Below are positions 29,319 through 37,989 of a DNA stretch of 49,976 nt, in pieces; the stretch's first letter is position 1, and every line of letters begins with the position of its first letter. The notes beneath the pieces were generated by a model. The model made no database searches. It worked only from the letters and a program-made list of their open reading frames with translations, and was not told the origin of the DNA. The stretch spans positions 1 to 49,976 of the forward strand of contig NZ_JABBFQ010000012.1 of NCBI RefSeq assembly GCF_018494055.1. Reading direction: 5' to 3'. This DNA comes from Rosenbergiella epipactidis (GTDB lineage Bacteria > Pseudomonadota > Gammaproteobacteria > Enterobacterales > Enterobacteriaceae). A program made the translations under genes and the position numbers.

Positions 29319-30905
29319 ATGATTCAAAGCAATTTAGCGCCAAATGGTATGGCGGTCACCCCCCATCACTTGGCGAGCAGCAGTGCTTTAGCGATTTTAC
29401 GCCAAGGAGGCAATGCCATTGAAGCCATGGTTGCTGCTGCCGCAACAATTGCGGTCGTTTACCCTCATATGAATGGATTAGGGGGCGATGGATTTTGGTT
29501 AATCGTCCCCCCCGAGGGCGAGCCTATTGCGATTGACGCAAGTGGTGCAGCAGGATCCTTAGCCACTCTCCAGCGCTATCATCCTCAAACTACCATTCCT
29601 TTCCGGGGTCCACAGGCAGCGTTAACCGTCGCCGGAACAGTCAGTGGTTGGCAACTTGCGTTAGACTACGCCGCACAGCACTTTGCACAGCCTCTGCCAT
29701 TGAGCACATTACTTGCTGATGCGATTCATTATGCTGAATCCGGTATCCCTGTTACCGCCTCACAGGCAGAAGCGACAAAGAGTAAAGCGGGTGAGCTGGC
29801 TCACTTACCTGGATTTAGCGATATTTATCTGCCGCAAAAACGTGCACCGTTGGCGGGTGAGTGTTTACGTCAGCCTGATTTGGCGCATAGCTTAACATTG
29901 CTCGCCAATGAGGGATTAGACAGCTTTTATCGCGGAACACTCGGCAAAAAAATTGCCGCGGGGATGGCCGAGATAGGGATGCCGATCACCGAACAAGATC
30001 TTATTGACCATCAGGCACAGTTCAAAACTCCGCTCAGTGTAAAACACTCGCGCGGGACACTTTATAACCTCGCACCGCCCACGCAAGGCCTCGTTTCACT
30101 GGCCATTCTTGGAATTCTTGATCGCTTTAATCTCGAACAGTGTGATGAGATTCAGACTATCCATCGCATCGTGGAAGCGACGAAGTTGGCGTTTACCCTT
30201 CGTGATGAGCACCTCACGGATCCCAAAGAGATCACCCTTGATCTACAACAACTGCTTAACAACACACATTTGGATGCGTTAAGCCAGCAATTGAATACCG
30301 AACAGGCTGCACCGTGGGGCGAACCTCTGCTTCCGGGTGATACCGTATGGATGGGGGTCACCGATAAAATGGGGTATTCGGTCTCCTTTATTCAAAGTAT
30401 CTACCATGAATTCGGCAGCGGTGTGGTCATTCCCGATACCGGTATCCTGTGGCAAAACCGGGGTGCAGCCTTTAGCTTAGAGACCGGTCACCCACGCTGT
30501 CTCGCCCCAAGAAAGTACCCTTTCCACACGCTAAACCCAGCAGCCGCTAAATTGGATGATGGCCGAACCTTAGTGTATGGCTCAATGGGGGGGGATGGAC
30601 AACCGCAAACGCAAGCGACTCTCTTTACGCGTTACGTGCAACAGCAGCGTCCACTGCAAGAAGCCATTAGTGCCCCTCGCTGGTTACTGGGTAGAACATG
30701 GGGTAATGCCTCTGATTCGTTAAAACTCGAGTCACGCTTCAGCGAGGAGACCTATCAAGGACTTAAAACATTAGGTCACCGCACCGAAAGACTCGATGCT
30801 TGGAGCGAAGCCACTGGTCATGCTGGCGCAATTGTCCGCCATCCTAATGGACTGGTAGAAGGTGCTAGCGATCCTCGCAGTAACGGTAGTGCTGCCGGTT
30901 ATTAA
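29319..30905 (+). CDS. hpxW: Oxamate amidohydrolase proenzyme HpxW
   Basis: Gamma-glutamyltransferase-family Ntn hydrolase. The Klebsiella HpxW enzyme hydrolyses oxamate to oxalate and ammonia after self-cleavage. At 528 residues it fits this subgroup. The likely autoprocessing Thr342 lies in GDTVWMGVTDKMG, giving large and small subunits. MNGLGGDGFWL and YGSMGGDGQPQTQ are conserved Gly-rich segments. There is no signal peptide, so it is cytoplasmic, unlike classical Ggt. First gene of hpxWXYZ, with its own sigma-54 promoter. Confidence 0.92.
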   Translation: MIQSNLAPNGMAVTPHHLASSSALAILRQGGNAIEAMVAAAATIAVVYPHMNGLGGDGFWLIVPPEGEPIAIDASGAAGSLATLQRYHPQTTIPFRGPQAALTVAGTVSGWQLALDYAAQHFAQPLPLSTLLADAIHYAESGIPVTASQAEATKSKAGELAHLPGFSDIYLPQKRAPLAGECLRQPDLAHSLTLLANEGLDSFYRGTLGKKIAAGMAEIGMPITEQDLIDHQAQFKTPLSVKHSRGTLYNLAPPTQGLVSLAILGILDRFNLEQCDEIQTIHRIVEATKLAFTLRDEHLTDPKEITLDLQQLLNNTHLDALSQQLNTEQAAPWGEPLLPGDTVWMGVTDKMGYSVSFIQSIYHEFGSGVVIPDTGILWQNRGAAFSLETGHPRCLAPRKYPFHTLNPAAAKLDDGRTLVYGSMGGDGQPQTQATLFTRYVQQQRPLQEAISAPRWLLGRTWGNASDSLKLESRFSEETYQGLKTLGHRTERLDAWSEATGHAGAIVRHPNGLVEGASDPRSNGSAAGY

Positions 30906-30914
30906 GGAATAATA

Positions 30915-31100
30915 ATGAATAAAACAATTGATTGGCCGAGTTATATTACCCAAATGAGCCTGCTGCTCGATTTACAACTCGATGCGTCGCGCCAAGATGA
31001 ACTGGCTCTACAACTCGCCCGTATTGCCGATATTGCCGCTCCATTAATGGCTTATCCACTCGATGATCGCCAAGAAGTAGGAGGCGTCTGGAAACTATGA
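30915..31100 (+). CDS. hpxX: GatC-like small subunit HpxX
   Basis: A 61-residue protein (DUF4089 / AtzG-like, GatC-related) with LDLQLDASRQDELALQLARIADIAAPLMAYPL. In the AtzE/AtzG pair such a small protein is a structural subunit of the amidase. It has AAGGAATA upstream of the ATG, and its stop overlaps the hpxY start as ATGA (31097-31100), which favours one-to-one production with HpxY. Confidence 0.85.
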   Translation: MNKTIDWPSYITQMSLLLDLQLDASRQDELALQLARIADIAAPLMAYPLDDRQEVGGVWKL

Positions 31101-32482
31101 ATCTCGCCTCCTTGACGATCAAAGCGCTGCATCAACGTTGGCTATCCAAGCAGCTCAGCGCGGTAGATATCACCGAGCATTATCTCTCGGCGATCGCTGC
31201 CGCGAATCCCGAATTGAATGCTTGGACGACCCTTACCGCCTCAAGAGCACGACAACAGGCTATAAGCTTGGATAAACAGCGTGATGCGGGCAACCCGTGT
31301 GGGCCGCTCGCCGCGATTCCTTATGCTGTTAAAAACCTGTTCGATGTTAAGGATGAAGTAACTCTCGCAGGGGCTGAACTTTTCAGCCAACGTCAGCCAG
31401 CTCTAGAAGATGCTTGGGCGATTCAACAGCTTAATCGGTCGGGAGCGATCCTTACCGGTATGCTTAATATGGATGCTTACGCCTATGGTTTTACCACCGA
31501 GAATAGTCATTATGGTGCATGCCGTAATCCTCTTGATATGACGCGTATCGCGGGGGGATCTTCAGGCGGTTCTGCTGCCGCGGTTGCGGCAGGCTTAGCA
31601 CATTTCTCGCTGGGAACAGATACCAACGGGTCGATTCGCGTCCCCGCCTCACTATGTGGCGTCTTCGGCCTTAAGCCGACCTTTGGTCGCCTCTCGCGAC
31701 GCGGCAGCCATCCATTCGTCGCCAGTCTCGATCATATTGGCCCGTTGGCCCGCCATGTTGAAGATCTGGCGCTGGTCTATGATCAATTACAAGGGCATGA
31801 TCCCAGCGATCGCTTTCAATCCGATCATCCAGTAAACCCAGTTTCGACACAGCTCGGACAACAAAAAAAGACGTTAAAAGCCGCAGTGCTAGGCGGGTAT
31901 TTTACACAGTGGGCGGACGATCAAGCCCGAGCCGTTACGACAAAAGTTGCTCAGGCGTTAGGGGCTGATCATGAAGTCGAACTGGTCGATGCCGAGTTAG
32001 CACGTTCTGCGGCCTTCTTACTCACTGCGAGTGAGGGAGGTAGCCATTATTTAAACGCACTACGTGAAACACCAGAGCGCTTCGAAGCCAATTCCCGAGA
32101 ACGCTTATTGGCAGGATGCATGCTTCCCGCCAGCTGGCCTATGCAAGGACAGCGCTTTCGTGAACATTTTACTCGACAGGTGTTGGCACTGTTCGAGAAG
32201 TTCGATCTATTAATCGCGCCAGCGACGCCTTGTGCGGCGACAGTGATTGGGCAACAATCGATTGAGATCCAAGGAAAAACCTTACCGACGAAAGCCAGTA
32301 TGGGGATGCTCGCGCAACCTATCTCTTTTGTTGGACTACCGGTATGTACCGCGCCAGTGCGTACGGATAACGGTTTATCGATTGGTGTTCAGCTTATCGC
32401 TGCCCCCTATCAAGAAGCGACGACTTTGGAAGCGGCGTGGCGCTTAGAGCAAAACAACGTGACGTTACAACAACTCTTTTAG
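31097..32482 (+). CDS. hpxY: AtzE-family amidase HpxY
   Basis: Amidase-signature enzyme of 461 residues. The Ser-cisSer-Lys triad is visible in PYAVKNLFD (Lys), the cis-Ser in [14 protein letters not shown] and its following Ser. The AtzE subgroup hydrolyses 1-carboxybiuret in triazine degraders, and the hpx version is thought to act on a ureide end product such as oxalurate. The exact substrate is inferred, not shown. Co-translated with hpxX. Confidence 0.87.
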   Translation: MNLASLTIKALHQRWLSKQLSAVDITEHYLSAIAAANPELNAWTTLTASRARQQAISLDKQRDAGNPCGPLAAIPYAVKNLFDVKDEVTLAGAELFSQRQPALEDAWAIQQLNRSGAILTGMLNMDAYAYGFTTENSHYGACRNPLDMTRIAGGSSGGSAAAVAAGLAHFSLGTDTNGSIRVPASLCGVFGLKPTFGRLSRRGSHPFVASLDHIGPLARHVEDLALVYDQLQGHDPSDRFQSDHPVNPVSTQLGQQKKTLKAAVLGGYFTQWADDQARAVTTKVAQALGADHEVELVDAELARSAAFLLTASEGGSHYLNALRETPERFEANSRERLLAGCMLPASWPMQGQRFREHFTRQVLALFEKFDLLIAPATPCAATVIGQQSIEIQGKTLPTKASMGMLAQPISFVGLPVCTAPVRTDNGLSIGVQLIAAPYQEATTLEAAWRLEQNNVTLQQLF

Positions 32483-32491
32483 GAATTATCG

Positions 32492-32875
32492 ATGGCCGAT
32501 ATAACAATTAACCTCCCCCATGTCCTTGCAGAAGTGGAACACCACTTCAAGCGCTACGAAATCGCCCTGACCACTAACGATACCGAGGTATTGGACGAGC
32601 TTTTTTGGCATAGCCCCTATACGGTTAGGCTCGGCGCAGGCGAAAATCTTTATGGGATTGAAGAAATTCAGGCTTTTCGCGCAAGTCGCCCTGCCGCTAA
32701 TTTGGACCGCAGCCTAAGAAATACCGTTATCACGACCTACGGCGAAGAGATGGCGGTGTGTAGCACGGAATTCACCCGTGATAACACCAGCAAAATAGGC
32801 CGCCAGCAACAAACCTGGATAAAGTTTCCCCAAGGTTGGCGAATCGTCGCGGCCCACGTCAGTGTGATGAGTTAA
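32492..32875 (+). CDS. hpxZ: Oxalurate catabolism protein HpxZ (DUF3225 / AtzH-like)
   Basis: A 127-residue NTF2-like protein of the DUF3225 family. EHHFKRYEIALTTNDTEVLDELFWHSPYTVRLGAGENLYGIEEIQAFR is the characteristic region, of which RLGAGENLYG is the most telling. The related AtzH is an amidase in some cyanurate pathways. It ends the hpxWXYZ operon, and its stop codon is inside a hairpin shared with convergent puuE. Confidence 0.86.
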   Translation: MADITINLPHVLAEVEHHFKRYEIALTTNDTEVLDELFWHSPYTVRLGAGENLYGIEEIQAFRASRPAANLDRSLRNTVITTYGEEMAVCSTEFTRDNTSKIGRQQQTWIKFPQGWRIVAAHVSVMS

Positions 32876-32899
32876 GGAATAAGGCCGCCCCTTATTCCT
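32875..32899. terminator. Hairpin between hpxZ and puuE
   Basis: AGGAATAAGG (32875-32884), loop CCGCC, CCTTATTCCT (32890-32899), a perfect 10-bp stem between convergent genes. No T tract, so it may act as a barrier or 3'-end processing stem. Confidence 0.6.
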
Positions 32900-32907
32900 C
32901 TGAATTA

Positions 32908-33858
32908 TCAGGGTGCTGGGTAATGAGTAACCCAGTGCTCTGCTATCTGCTGACGCGTACAGATCCACACATCGGGAAATTGTTGAAGATGATCAAGAAA
33001 TCGTTGTAACGCGCGGAACTTACCCGGTCGTCCTAATAATCGACAATGCATCCCTATCGATAACATTTTCGGTGATGTCTCGCCTTCTTGGTAAAGGACG
33101 TCAAAACTATCTCGCAAATAGGTATAGAACTGCTCAGCGGTATTAAATCCCTGTGGCGTTGCAAAACGCATATCGTTACATTCCAGCGTGTAGGGGATCA
33201 CTAAATGAGAGTGCTGTTGTCCATCTTGGGTGGTCACCGGCATCCAGAAAGGCAGATCATCGCCATAATAGTCGCTGTCATACAGATAGTCGCCTCGCTC
33301 GACTAATAACTGGCGTGTAGCGGGGCTATCTCTACCGGTGTACCAGCCCACTGGCGGTTTGCCAAACAATTCGGTGAGGACAGCTGTTGCTTTTTCCATG
33401 TGCTCAGCTTCTTGCTCTGGGGACATACCTTGATAATGAATCCAGCGCCAGCCATGACTGACCACATCATAGTCCGCCTCACGAATGGCTTGAACAATCT
33501 CCGGATGACGGGCGAGAGCCATGGCAACACCAAATACGGTTAAGGGTAGCCCACGGCGTTGAAACTCTTGGTGTATCCGCCAAAATCCAGCGCGAGAACC
33601 GTATTCATACAGGGAGTCCATCGACATATGACGGTCAGGATAGCTCGCAGCGCCGATAATATCGGATAAGAACTGTTCGGAGCCGGCATCACCATGGTCA
33701 ACGTGATTCTCTGCCCCCTCTTCATAATTGAGGACGAATTGCACAGCAACCCGCGCATTACCGGGCCACTCAACTTTCGGCGGTTTACCTGCGTAGCCAA
33801 TCAAATCTCGCGGATACTCTGCTGCAAGAAGTTCTTTGATAATCTCACTACCCTTCAT
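32908..33858 (-). CDS. puuE: Allantoinase PuuE (polysaccharide-deacetylase fold)
   Basis: Metal-independent allantoinase of the NodB/polysaccharide-deacetylase superfamily that opens allantoin to allantoate. The 316 residues include RVAVQFVLNYEEGAE, the diagnostic DVVSHGWRWIHYQ and GWYTGRDSPATRQLL. It links UraD to HpxK. It lies apart from the hpxJ operon but has its own sigma-54 promoter. TGGAG lies 8 bases before the ATG. Klebsiella counterpart: hpxB. Confidence 0.94.
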   Translation of the reverse strand: MKGSEIIKELLAAEYPRDLIGYAGKPPKVEWPGNARVAVQFVLNYEEGAENHVDHGDAGSEQFLSDIIGAASYPDRHMSMDSLYEYGSRAGFWRIHQEFQRRGLPLTVFGVAMALARHPEIVQAIREADYDVVSHGWRWIHYQGMSPEQEAEHMEKATAVLTELFGKPPVGWYTGRDSPATRQLLVERGDYLYDSDYYGDDLPFWMPVTTQDGQQHSHLVIPYTLECNDMRFATPQGFNTAEQFYTYLRDSFDVLYQEGETSPKMLSIGMHCRLLGRPGKFRALQRFLDHLQQFPDVWICTRQQIAEHWVTHYPAP

Positions 33859-33882
33859 CTAGAATACTCCATGAATCAAAAA

Positions 33883-33907
33883 ACGATATCGTGAAACAAT
33901 TGTTGCA
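33883..33907. promoter_or_regulatory. Palindromes at the puuE start point
   Basis: ACGATATCGT (33883-33892) is a perfect palindrome, and TGAAACAATTGTTGCA (33892-33907) is a near-perfect one that overlaps the -12 element of the puuE sigma-54 promoter. Together they span the predicted start (about 33893). They could be a repressor site, for example for HpxU; no consensus is available to confirm this. Confidence 0.35.
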
Positions 33908-33919
33908 AAGCCTGTGCCA
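33904..33919 (-). promoter_or_regulatory. Sigma-54 promoter of puuE
   Basis: On the minus strand TGGCACAGGCTTTGCA matches TGGCAC-N5-TTGCA exactly. The predicted start is near 33893, 35 nt before the puuE ATG, almost the same leader length as hpxJ. Confidence 0.9.
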
Positions 33920-33984
33920 ACTTCGGCTCGGTGAAACAAAGGTTACGATATTCTTTCCGATTGTCTTATAAAAAAGGCCTCATC

Positions 33985-34539
33985 ATGACTATTAAACTTC
34001 GTCCTTTAGAACGTGAAGATCTTCGCTTTGTTCATCAACTGGATAATAACGCTACCGTGATGCGCTATTGGTTTGAGGAACCTTATGAAGCCTTCGTTGA
34101 GCTTTCCGATCTCTACGATAAACATATTCATGATCAAAGCGAACGTCGTTTTGTGGTCGAGCACGAAGGGGAAAAAGCCGGTCTGGTGGAGCTAGTCGAA
34201 ATTAACCATATTCATCGGCGGGCAGAATTCCAAATTATCATCGCCCCTGAGCATCAGGGTAAAGGGTTAGCCAATAAAGCAACGCGTGCCGCGATGGAAT
34301 ACGGATTTTCGGTATTGAATCTCTATAAACTGTACTTAATTGTTGATAAAGAAAACGAAAAAGCAATCCATATTTATTCGAAATTAGGCTTTGAAACAGA
34401 AGGAATTCTCAAGCAGGAGTTCTTTATTAATGGCACATACCGTGACACCTTAAGAATGTGTATTTTCCAGCCTCAATATTTGGCGAAATTTCACAGCGGT
34501 AATGACAATCAGTCGTTATTACCGCCCACAGCTCAGTAG
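33985..34539 (+). CDS. speG: Spermidine N1-acetyltransferase
   Basis: GNAT enzyme that acetylates spermidine and spermine to limit polyamine toxicity. The 184 residues from [22 protein letters not shown] closely follow E. coli SpeG (186 aa). It has the acetyl-CoA loop [11 protein letters not shown] and the family block [13 protein letters not shown]-like [20 protein letters not shown] lies 8 bases before the ATG; an 18-residue upstream frame is rejected. E. coli speG lies in a different region, so its neighbour here is lineage-specific. Confidence 0.94.
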   Translation: MTIKLRPLEREDLRFVHQLDNNATVMRYWFEEPYEAFVELSDLYDKHIHDQSERRFVVEHEGEKAGLVELVEINHIHRRAEFQIIIAPEHQGKGLANKATRAAMEYGFSVLNLYKLYLIVDKENEKAIHIYSKLGFETEGILKQEFFINGTYRDTLRMCIFQPQYLAKFHSGNDNQSLLPPTAQ

Positions 34540-34576
34540 CGATATAATGCGATACCGCTAGGTCCACAAGGCTTGT

Positions 34577-34912
34577 CTAGCCGAACATGCTGCATAAGTA
34601 ACGTTCTAAGACGATACGCGAACTGAAACCATGAGGAATTCCATAATGCTCTTGATTATCACTGGCAAGATAGAGCGGAAATTCCTTATAGTGATCGCAG
34701 GTTTTTAAATCGGACGTCGGCTCTGCAAAATTCTGACTGCGCTCTTTGAGAGTAGGATGGATGACTAAAGCCGTTCTTCCTAGGCGAGCTTCACGATTCA
34801 CGTAAACATAGTGGTCGGCGCGGCGATAACCATAGGTTTTCGGGGTTACCACGTCGACTTCAAATCCCGCTTTTTCTAATACCTTAGCCACTTCATCCGG
34901 TCGTAAATACAT
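34577..34912 (-). CDS. ygaC: DUF2002 family protein YgaC
   Basis: A 111-residue cytoplasmic protein of unknown function. [50 protein letters not shown] and [10 protein letters not shown] are family blocks seen in E. coli YgaC. Divergent from ygaM as in E. coli. Confidence 0.9.
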   Translation of the reverse strand: MYLRPDEVAKVLEKAGFEVDVVTPKTYGYRRADHYVYVNREARLGRTALVIHPTLKERSQNFAEPTSDLKTCDHYKEFPLYLASDNQEHYGIPHGFSSRIVLERYLCSMFG

Positions 34913-34997
34913 ATAAAAACTCCTTAATTTTTTATCAGCGAACTTTATCCTAGCCCAACAAGCTTGTAGTTCAGATCATTCGGAATTTTCTCTAAGA

Positions 34998-35026
34998 TTA
35001 TACAAATATCAAAAGCTGTCTATAAT
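34998..35026 (+). promoter_or_regulatory. Putative ygaM promoter
   Basis: TTATAC (34998-35003), 17-bp spacer, TATAAT (35021-35026). The perfect -10 with a weak -35 predicts a start about 25 bp before ygaM. Confidence 0.55.
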
Positions 35027-35058
35027 TATTAACACGAATTCAAATCTTGGAGAATATG

Positions 35059-35373
35059 ATGGCTAAGAAATTACAACAATATGATTTACCAGAAGATAAT
35101 GCCGACGTTCAAGAACTGGCTGATTCTCTAGAGGCCCTTTTAAATTCTTACGGTGATGATGCCAAAGAAGGGATCGATGAAGCACGCAGTAACGCAGAGC
35201 GCCTGCTCAAGAAAACACGTGCCACCTTTAATGAAGGTAAGAAATCACTTCGAGAAAACTTATGTGACTCTGGCTGTCAAGCAACGCAATGGGTTCAAGA
35301 TAACCCTGCTTCAGCATTAGGCGTCACTGCGGCAGTAGGCTTCGTATTCGGTCTATTACTGTCACGTAAATAG
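35059..35373 (+). CDS. ygaM: ElaB/YqjD/DUF883-family membrane-anchored protein YgaM
   Basis: About 104 residues: a long amphipathic helical region (ADSLEALLNSYGDDAKEGIDEARSNAERLLKKTRA) and one C-terminal membrane segment (ALGVTAAVGFVFGLLLSRK). Paralogues ElaB and YqjD are tail-anchored, sigma-S-induced proteins, and YqjD binds ribosomes. Position beside ygaC makes this YgaM. GGAG lies 6 bases before this ATG; the ATG immediately before it (35056) is also possible. Confidence 0.83.
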   Translation: MAKKLQQYDLPEDNADVQELADSLEALLNSYGDDAKEGIDEARSNAERLLKKTRATFNEGKKSLRENLCDSGCQATQWVQDNPASALGVTAAVGFVFGLLLSRK

Positions 35374-35402
35374 CGCGTTAATGACTTAAATTTACCGCAC
35401 TA

Positions 35403-35431
35403 AACCAGCGCTCAGTCGCTGGTTTTTTTTT
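35403..35431 (+). terminator. ygaM terminator
   Basis: AACCAGCG (35403-35410), loop CTCAGT, CGCTGGTT (35417-35424), then a run of T. Confidence 0.92.
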
Positions 35432-35710
35432 GTATTTTTTTCGCCTAAAATCCCCCTCGCCCCCCGTTCATTTACTTAGCATGATAATTATTAGTCATAC
35501 ATTTTTTAATTAAATTTATTTATTGAAAAAATTTCCCCTAACCGCTTGTCATGCCTAAGAAAATTCCTATCTCAATGCATATATATGCAAATTAAATTGC
35601 ATAAAAAGGTTGTTGATGCATTTCAGTATGATAGGTTTAGTTATCTAACTATAAGGGAATAATTCATAACTTAATGATTAAATAAACAATATCAGGAAAT
35701 TACTGTAAAC
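35432..35710 (+). promoter_or_regulatory. AT-rich proU regulatory region
   Basis: Between the ygaM terminator and proV lie about 280 bases with no gene and strikingly high AT content. TGCATATATATGCA (35576-35589) is a 14-bp palindrome, followed by TGCAA-N6-TTGCA (35586-35601). This is where osmotic, H-NS-silenced proU promoters lie in E. coli, and the composition fits H-NS binding. I could not assign a convincing -35/-10 pair. The nrdHIEF operon that occupies this spot in E. coli is absent. A partial Fur-box-like TGATAATTATTAGTCA (35482-35497) is present. Confidence 0.5.
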
Positions 35711-36907
35711 ATGACAATAAAACTCCAAGTCAAAAATTTGCATGAAATTTTTGGGGGTAACCCTGAGCGCGCCTATAAGTTGCTCGAACAAGGTTACGAC
35801 AAAGAAAGCATACTCGATAAAACTGGCTTATCAGTCGGTGTCAATAACGTCGACCTTACGATTCACGAAGGCGAGATATTTGTGATCATGGGATTATCAG
35901 GTTCCGGTAAATCGACACTGGTCAGGCTACTTAACCGTTTGATTACTCCTAGCCGCGGTCAAGTGCTGATCGACGGCCAAGATATCGCCCAAGTCTCTGA
36001 CAAAACGCTGCGCGAAATACGGCGAACAAAAATCAGTATGGTCTTCCAATCCTTTGCTCTGATGCCTCATATGACAGTACTCGACAATACCGCTTTTGGT
36101 ATGACCTTGGCTGGCGTTGAGAAATCACAGCGACTGAGTAAAGCATTAGAAGCCCTTCGCCAAGTTGGTTTAGAAAAATATGCCTCCTCTTGGCCTGATC
36201 AGCTCTCTGGAGGAATGAGGCAGCGTGTCGGTTTAGCCAGAGCGCTGGCTAACGATCCCGACATTCTTCTGATGGACGAAGCCTTTTCAGCCCTTGACCC
36301 GCTTATTCGTACAGAAATGCAGGATGAGCTGGTCAAACTGCAATCGAAACAGCAACGTACGATAGTCTTTATCTCTCACGACTTGGATGAGGCGATGCGT
36401 ATCGGGGATCGTATTGCCATTATGCAAAACGGTCAGGTCGTTCAGGTGGGCACCCCTGATGAGATCCTCAATCAACCGGCTAATGACTACGTAGAAACCT
36501 TCTTCCGAGGGGTCGATATCAGTCAGGTCTTCAGTGCGAAAGATATTGCCAAACCCGCCACTGGCTCAATTATTCTCCGAGTCAGCGGCTTAGGACCAAA
36601 ATCAGCATTGAAGTTGCTGACCGATCAAGACCGCGATTATGGCTATGTCCTGAATAAGCAGCACTATGCTGGCATAGTGACCGCCGAAAGCCTCCAGCGT
36701 GCGGCTAAAGAAAATTTGCCGTTAGAACAGGCCTTTCTCTCTCATCTCTGACCTGTCGAAGCGTCAACCTCCTTAAGCGATCTCTTTACGCCGGTGGCAG
36801 ATGCGCCCTGTGCCCTGCCAGTGGTCGATGAGACGCAGCAATTCTTGGGGATAATTTCAAAAAGTACGCTTTTAAAAGCTTTAAATCGCGAGGCCGGTAA
36901 CCTATGA
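35711..36907 (+). pseudogene. proV: Glycine betaine/proline ABC transporter ATPase ProV, interrupted by an in-frame stop
   Basis: ATPase of the ProU osmoprotectant importer. The first 346 residues are intact: ABC domain with Walker [10 protein letters not shown], signature [16 protein letters not shown], Walker [14 protein letters not shown], then the first CBS region. TGA at 36749-36751 stops it. The same frame then continues with conserved C-terminal sequence ([39 protein letters not shown]) to TGA at 36905-36907, where it forms an ATGA overlap with proW. The full frame would be 398 residues against 400 in E. coli. The stop replaces what is probably a Leu codon (TTA to TGA). The truncated protein lacks most of the CBS pair used for osmosensing or regulation, but could still hydrolyse ATP. 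Confidence 0.88.
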
Positions 36908-37980
36908 CCACTACGACTAACGACCCTTGGAGTACAAGTTCCGATACAACAACCAGCTCTGATCCTTGGGGCGGGACAACCAACAACGCGACACCTTCGT
37001 CTACACCTGATCAAAGCGATTGGTTAAATAGCGCGCCAGTCGAGCATCACAGCTTCTCGATAAGTGATCCGTTTCATTCAACACTTATCCCACTCGATCA
37101 CTGGGTGACGGTGGGGATCAATGGCCTTGTCGAGCATTGCCGTCCGCTATTTCAAGGAATACGGATACCTATCGACTATATTTTAAGTAGCTTTCAGCAG
37201 TTACTCACTCATATTCCCGCCCCCGCGGCGATTATCCTCTTTGCTTGCCTCGCATGGCAGCTAACCACCGCGCGTATGGGAATCGGCACGTTCGTCGCGC
37301 TGATTTTTATTGGCTGCATTGGTGTCTGGAACGATGCAATGATTACCCTAGCATTAGTCCTCACCTCGCTATTCTTCTGTGTGTTGATAGGACTTCCGCT
37401 GGGTATTGCTTTAGCACGCAGTGATCGTGCCGCAAAAGTGGTACGCCCTTTATTAGATGCAATGCAGACAACGCCTGCTTTTGTCTATTTGGTCCCGATT
37501 GTGATGCTATTTGGTATCGGTAACGTACCGGGTGTGGTGGTCACCATTATTTTTGCTGTGCCGCCAATTATCCGCCTGACGATCCTCGGAATTAAGCAAG
37601 TGCCTGAGGATCTGATCGAGGCGAGCCAATCTTTTGGCGCGAGTCCGCGGCAAATGCTATGTAAGGTTCAGCTTCCTATCGCGATGCCTTCTATCATGGC
37701 AGGTATCAACCAAACGCTTATGCTGGCACTGTCCATGGTCGTCATCGCCTCAATGATCGCGGTCGGCGGGTTAGGCCAAATGGTTTTACGGGGTATTGGT
37801 CGTCTGGATATGGGACAGGCCTCTATCGGCGGGGTCGGTATCGTTATTCTCGCTATTATCCTCGATCGGTTAACACAGTCCTTCGGCGTTGATAAACGCC
37901 ATCAGCGCCACCAGCGTTGGTATCAAACTGGACCTATCGGTCTGCTCACTACTCCTTTTCGTCGCACCACTCACCGTTGA
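36904..37980 (+). CDS. proW: Glycine betaine/proline ABC transporter permease ProW
   Basis: Inner membrane permease of ProU. The 358 residues (E. coli 354) include an N-terminal Thr/Ser-rich tail, several membrane helices, and the cytoplasmic EAA-type loop ([36 protein letters not shown]). The frame is intact. Its ATG overlaps the ancestral proV stop, so early termination in proV may reduce translation of proW. Confidence 0.95.
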   Translation: MTTTTNDPWSTSSDTTTSSDPWGGTTNNATPSSTPDQSDWLNSAPVEHHSFSISDPFHSTLIPLDHWVTVGINGLVEHCRPLFQGIRIPIDYILSSFQQLLTHIPAPAAIILFACLAWQLTTARMGIGTFVALIFIGCIGVWNDAMITLALVLTSLFFCVLIGLPLGIALARSDRAAKVVRPLLDAMQTTPAFVYLVPIVMLFGIGNVPGVVVTIIFAVPPIIRLTILGIKQVPEDLIEASQSFGASPRQMLCKVQLPIAMPSIMAGINQTLMLALSMVVIASMIAVGGLGQMVLRGIGRLDMGQASIGGVGIVILAIILDRLTQSFGVDKRHQRHQRWYQTGPIGLLTTPFRRTTHR

Positions 37981-37989
37981 GAACTGACT

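Noticed and set aside
35482-35497. A functional Fur box in front of proV
   Set aside because: Only one half-site is good (TGATAAT); the second half is out of register. Kept only as a possible relic.
36749-36751. proV TGA as a selenocysteine codon
   Set aside because: ProV is not a selenoprotein family, the E. coli residue here is Leu, and no SECIS-like hairpin was evident just downstream. A nonsense change is simpler.
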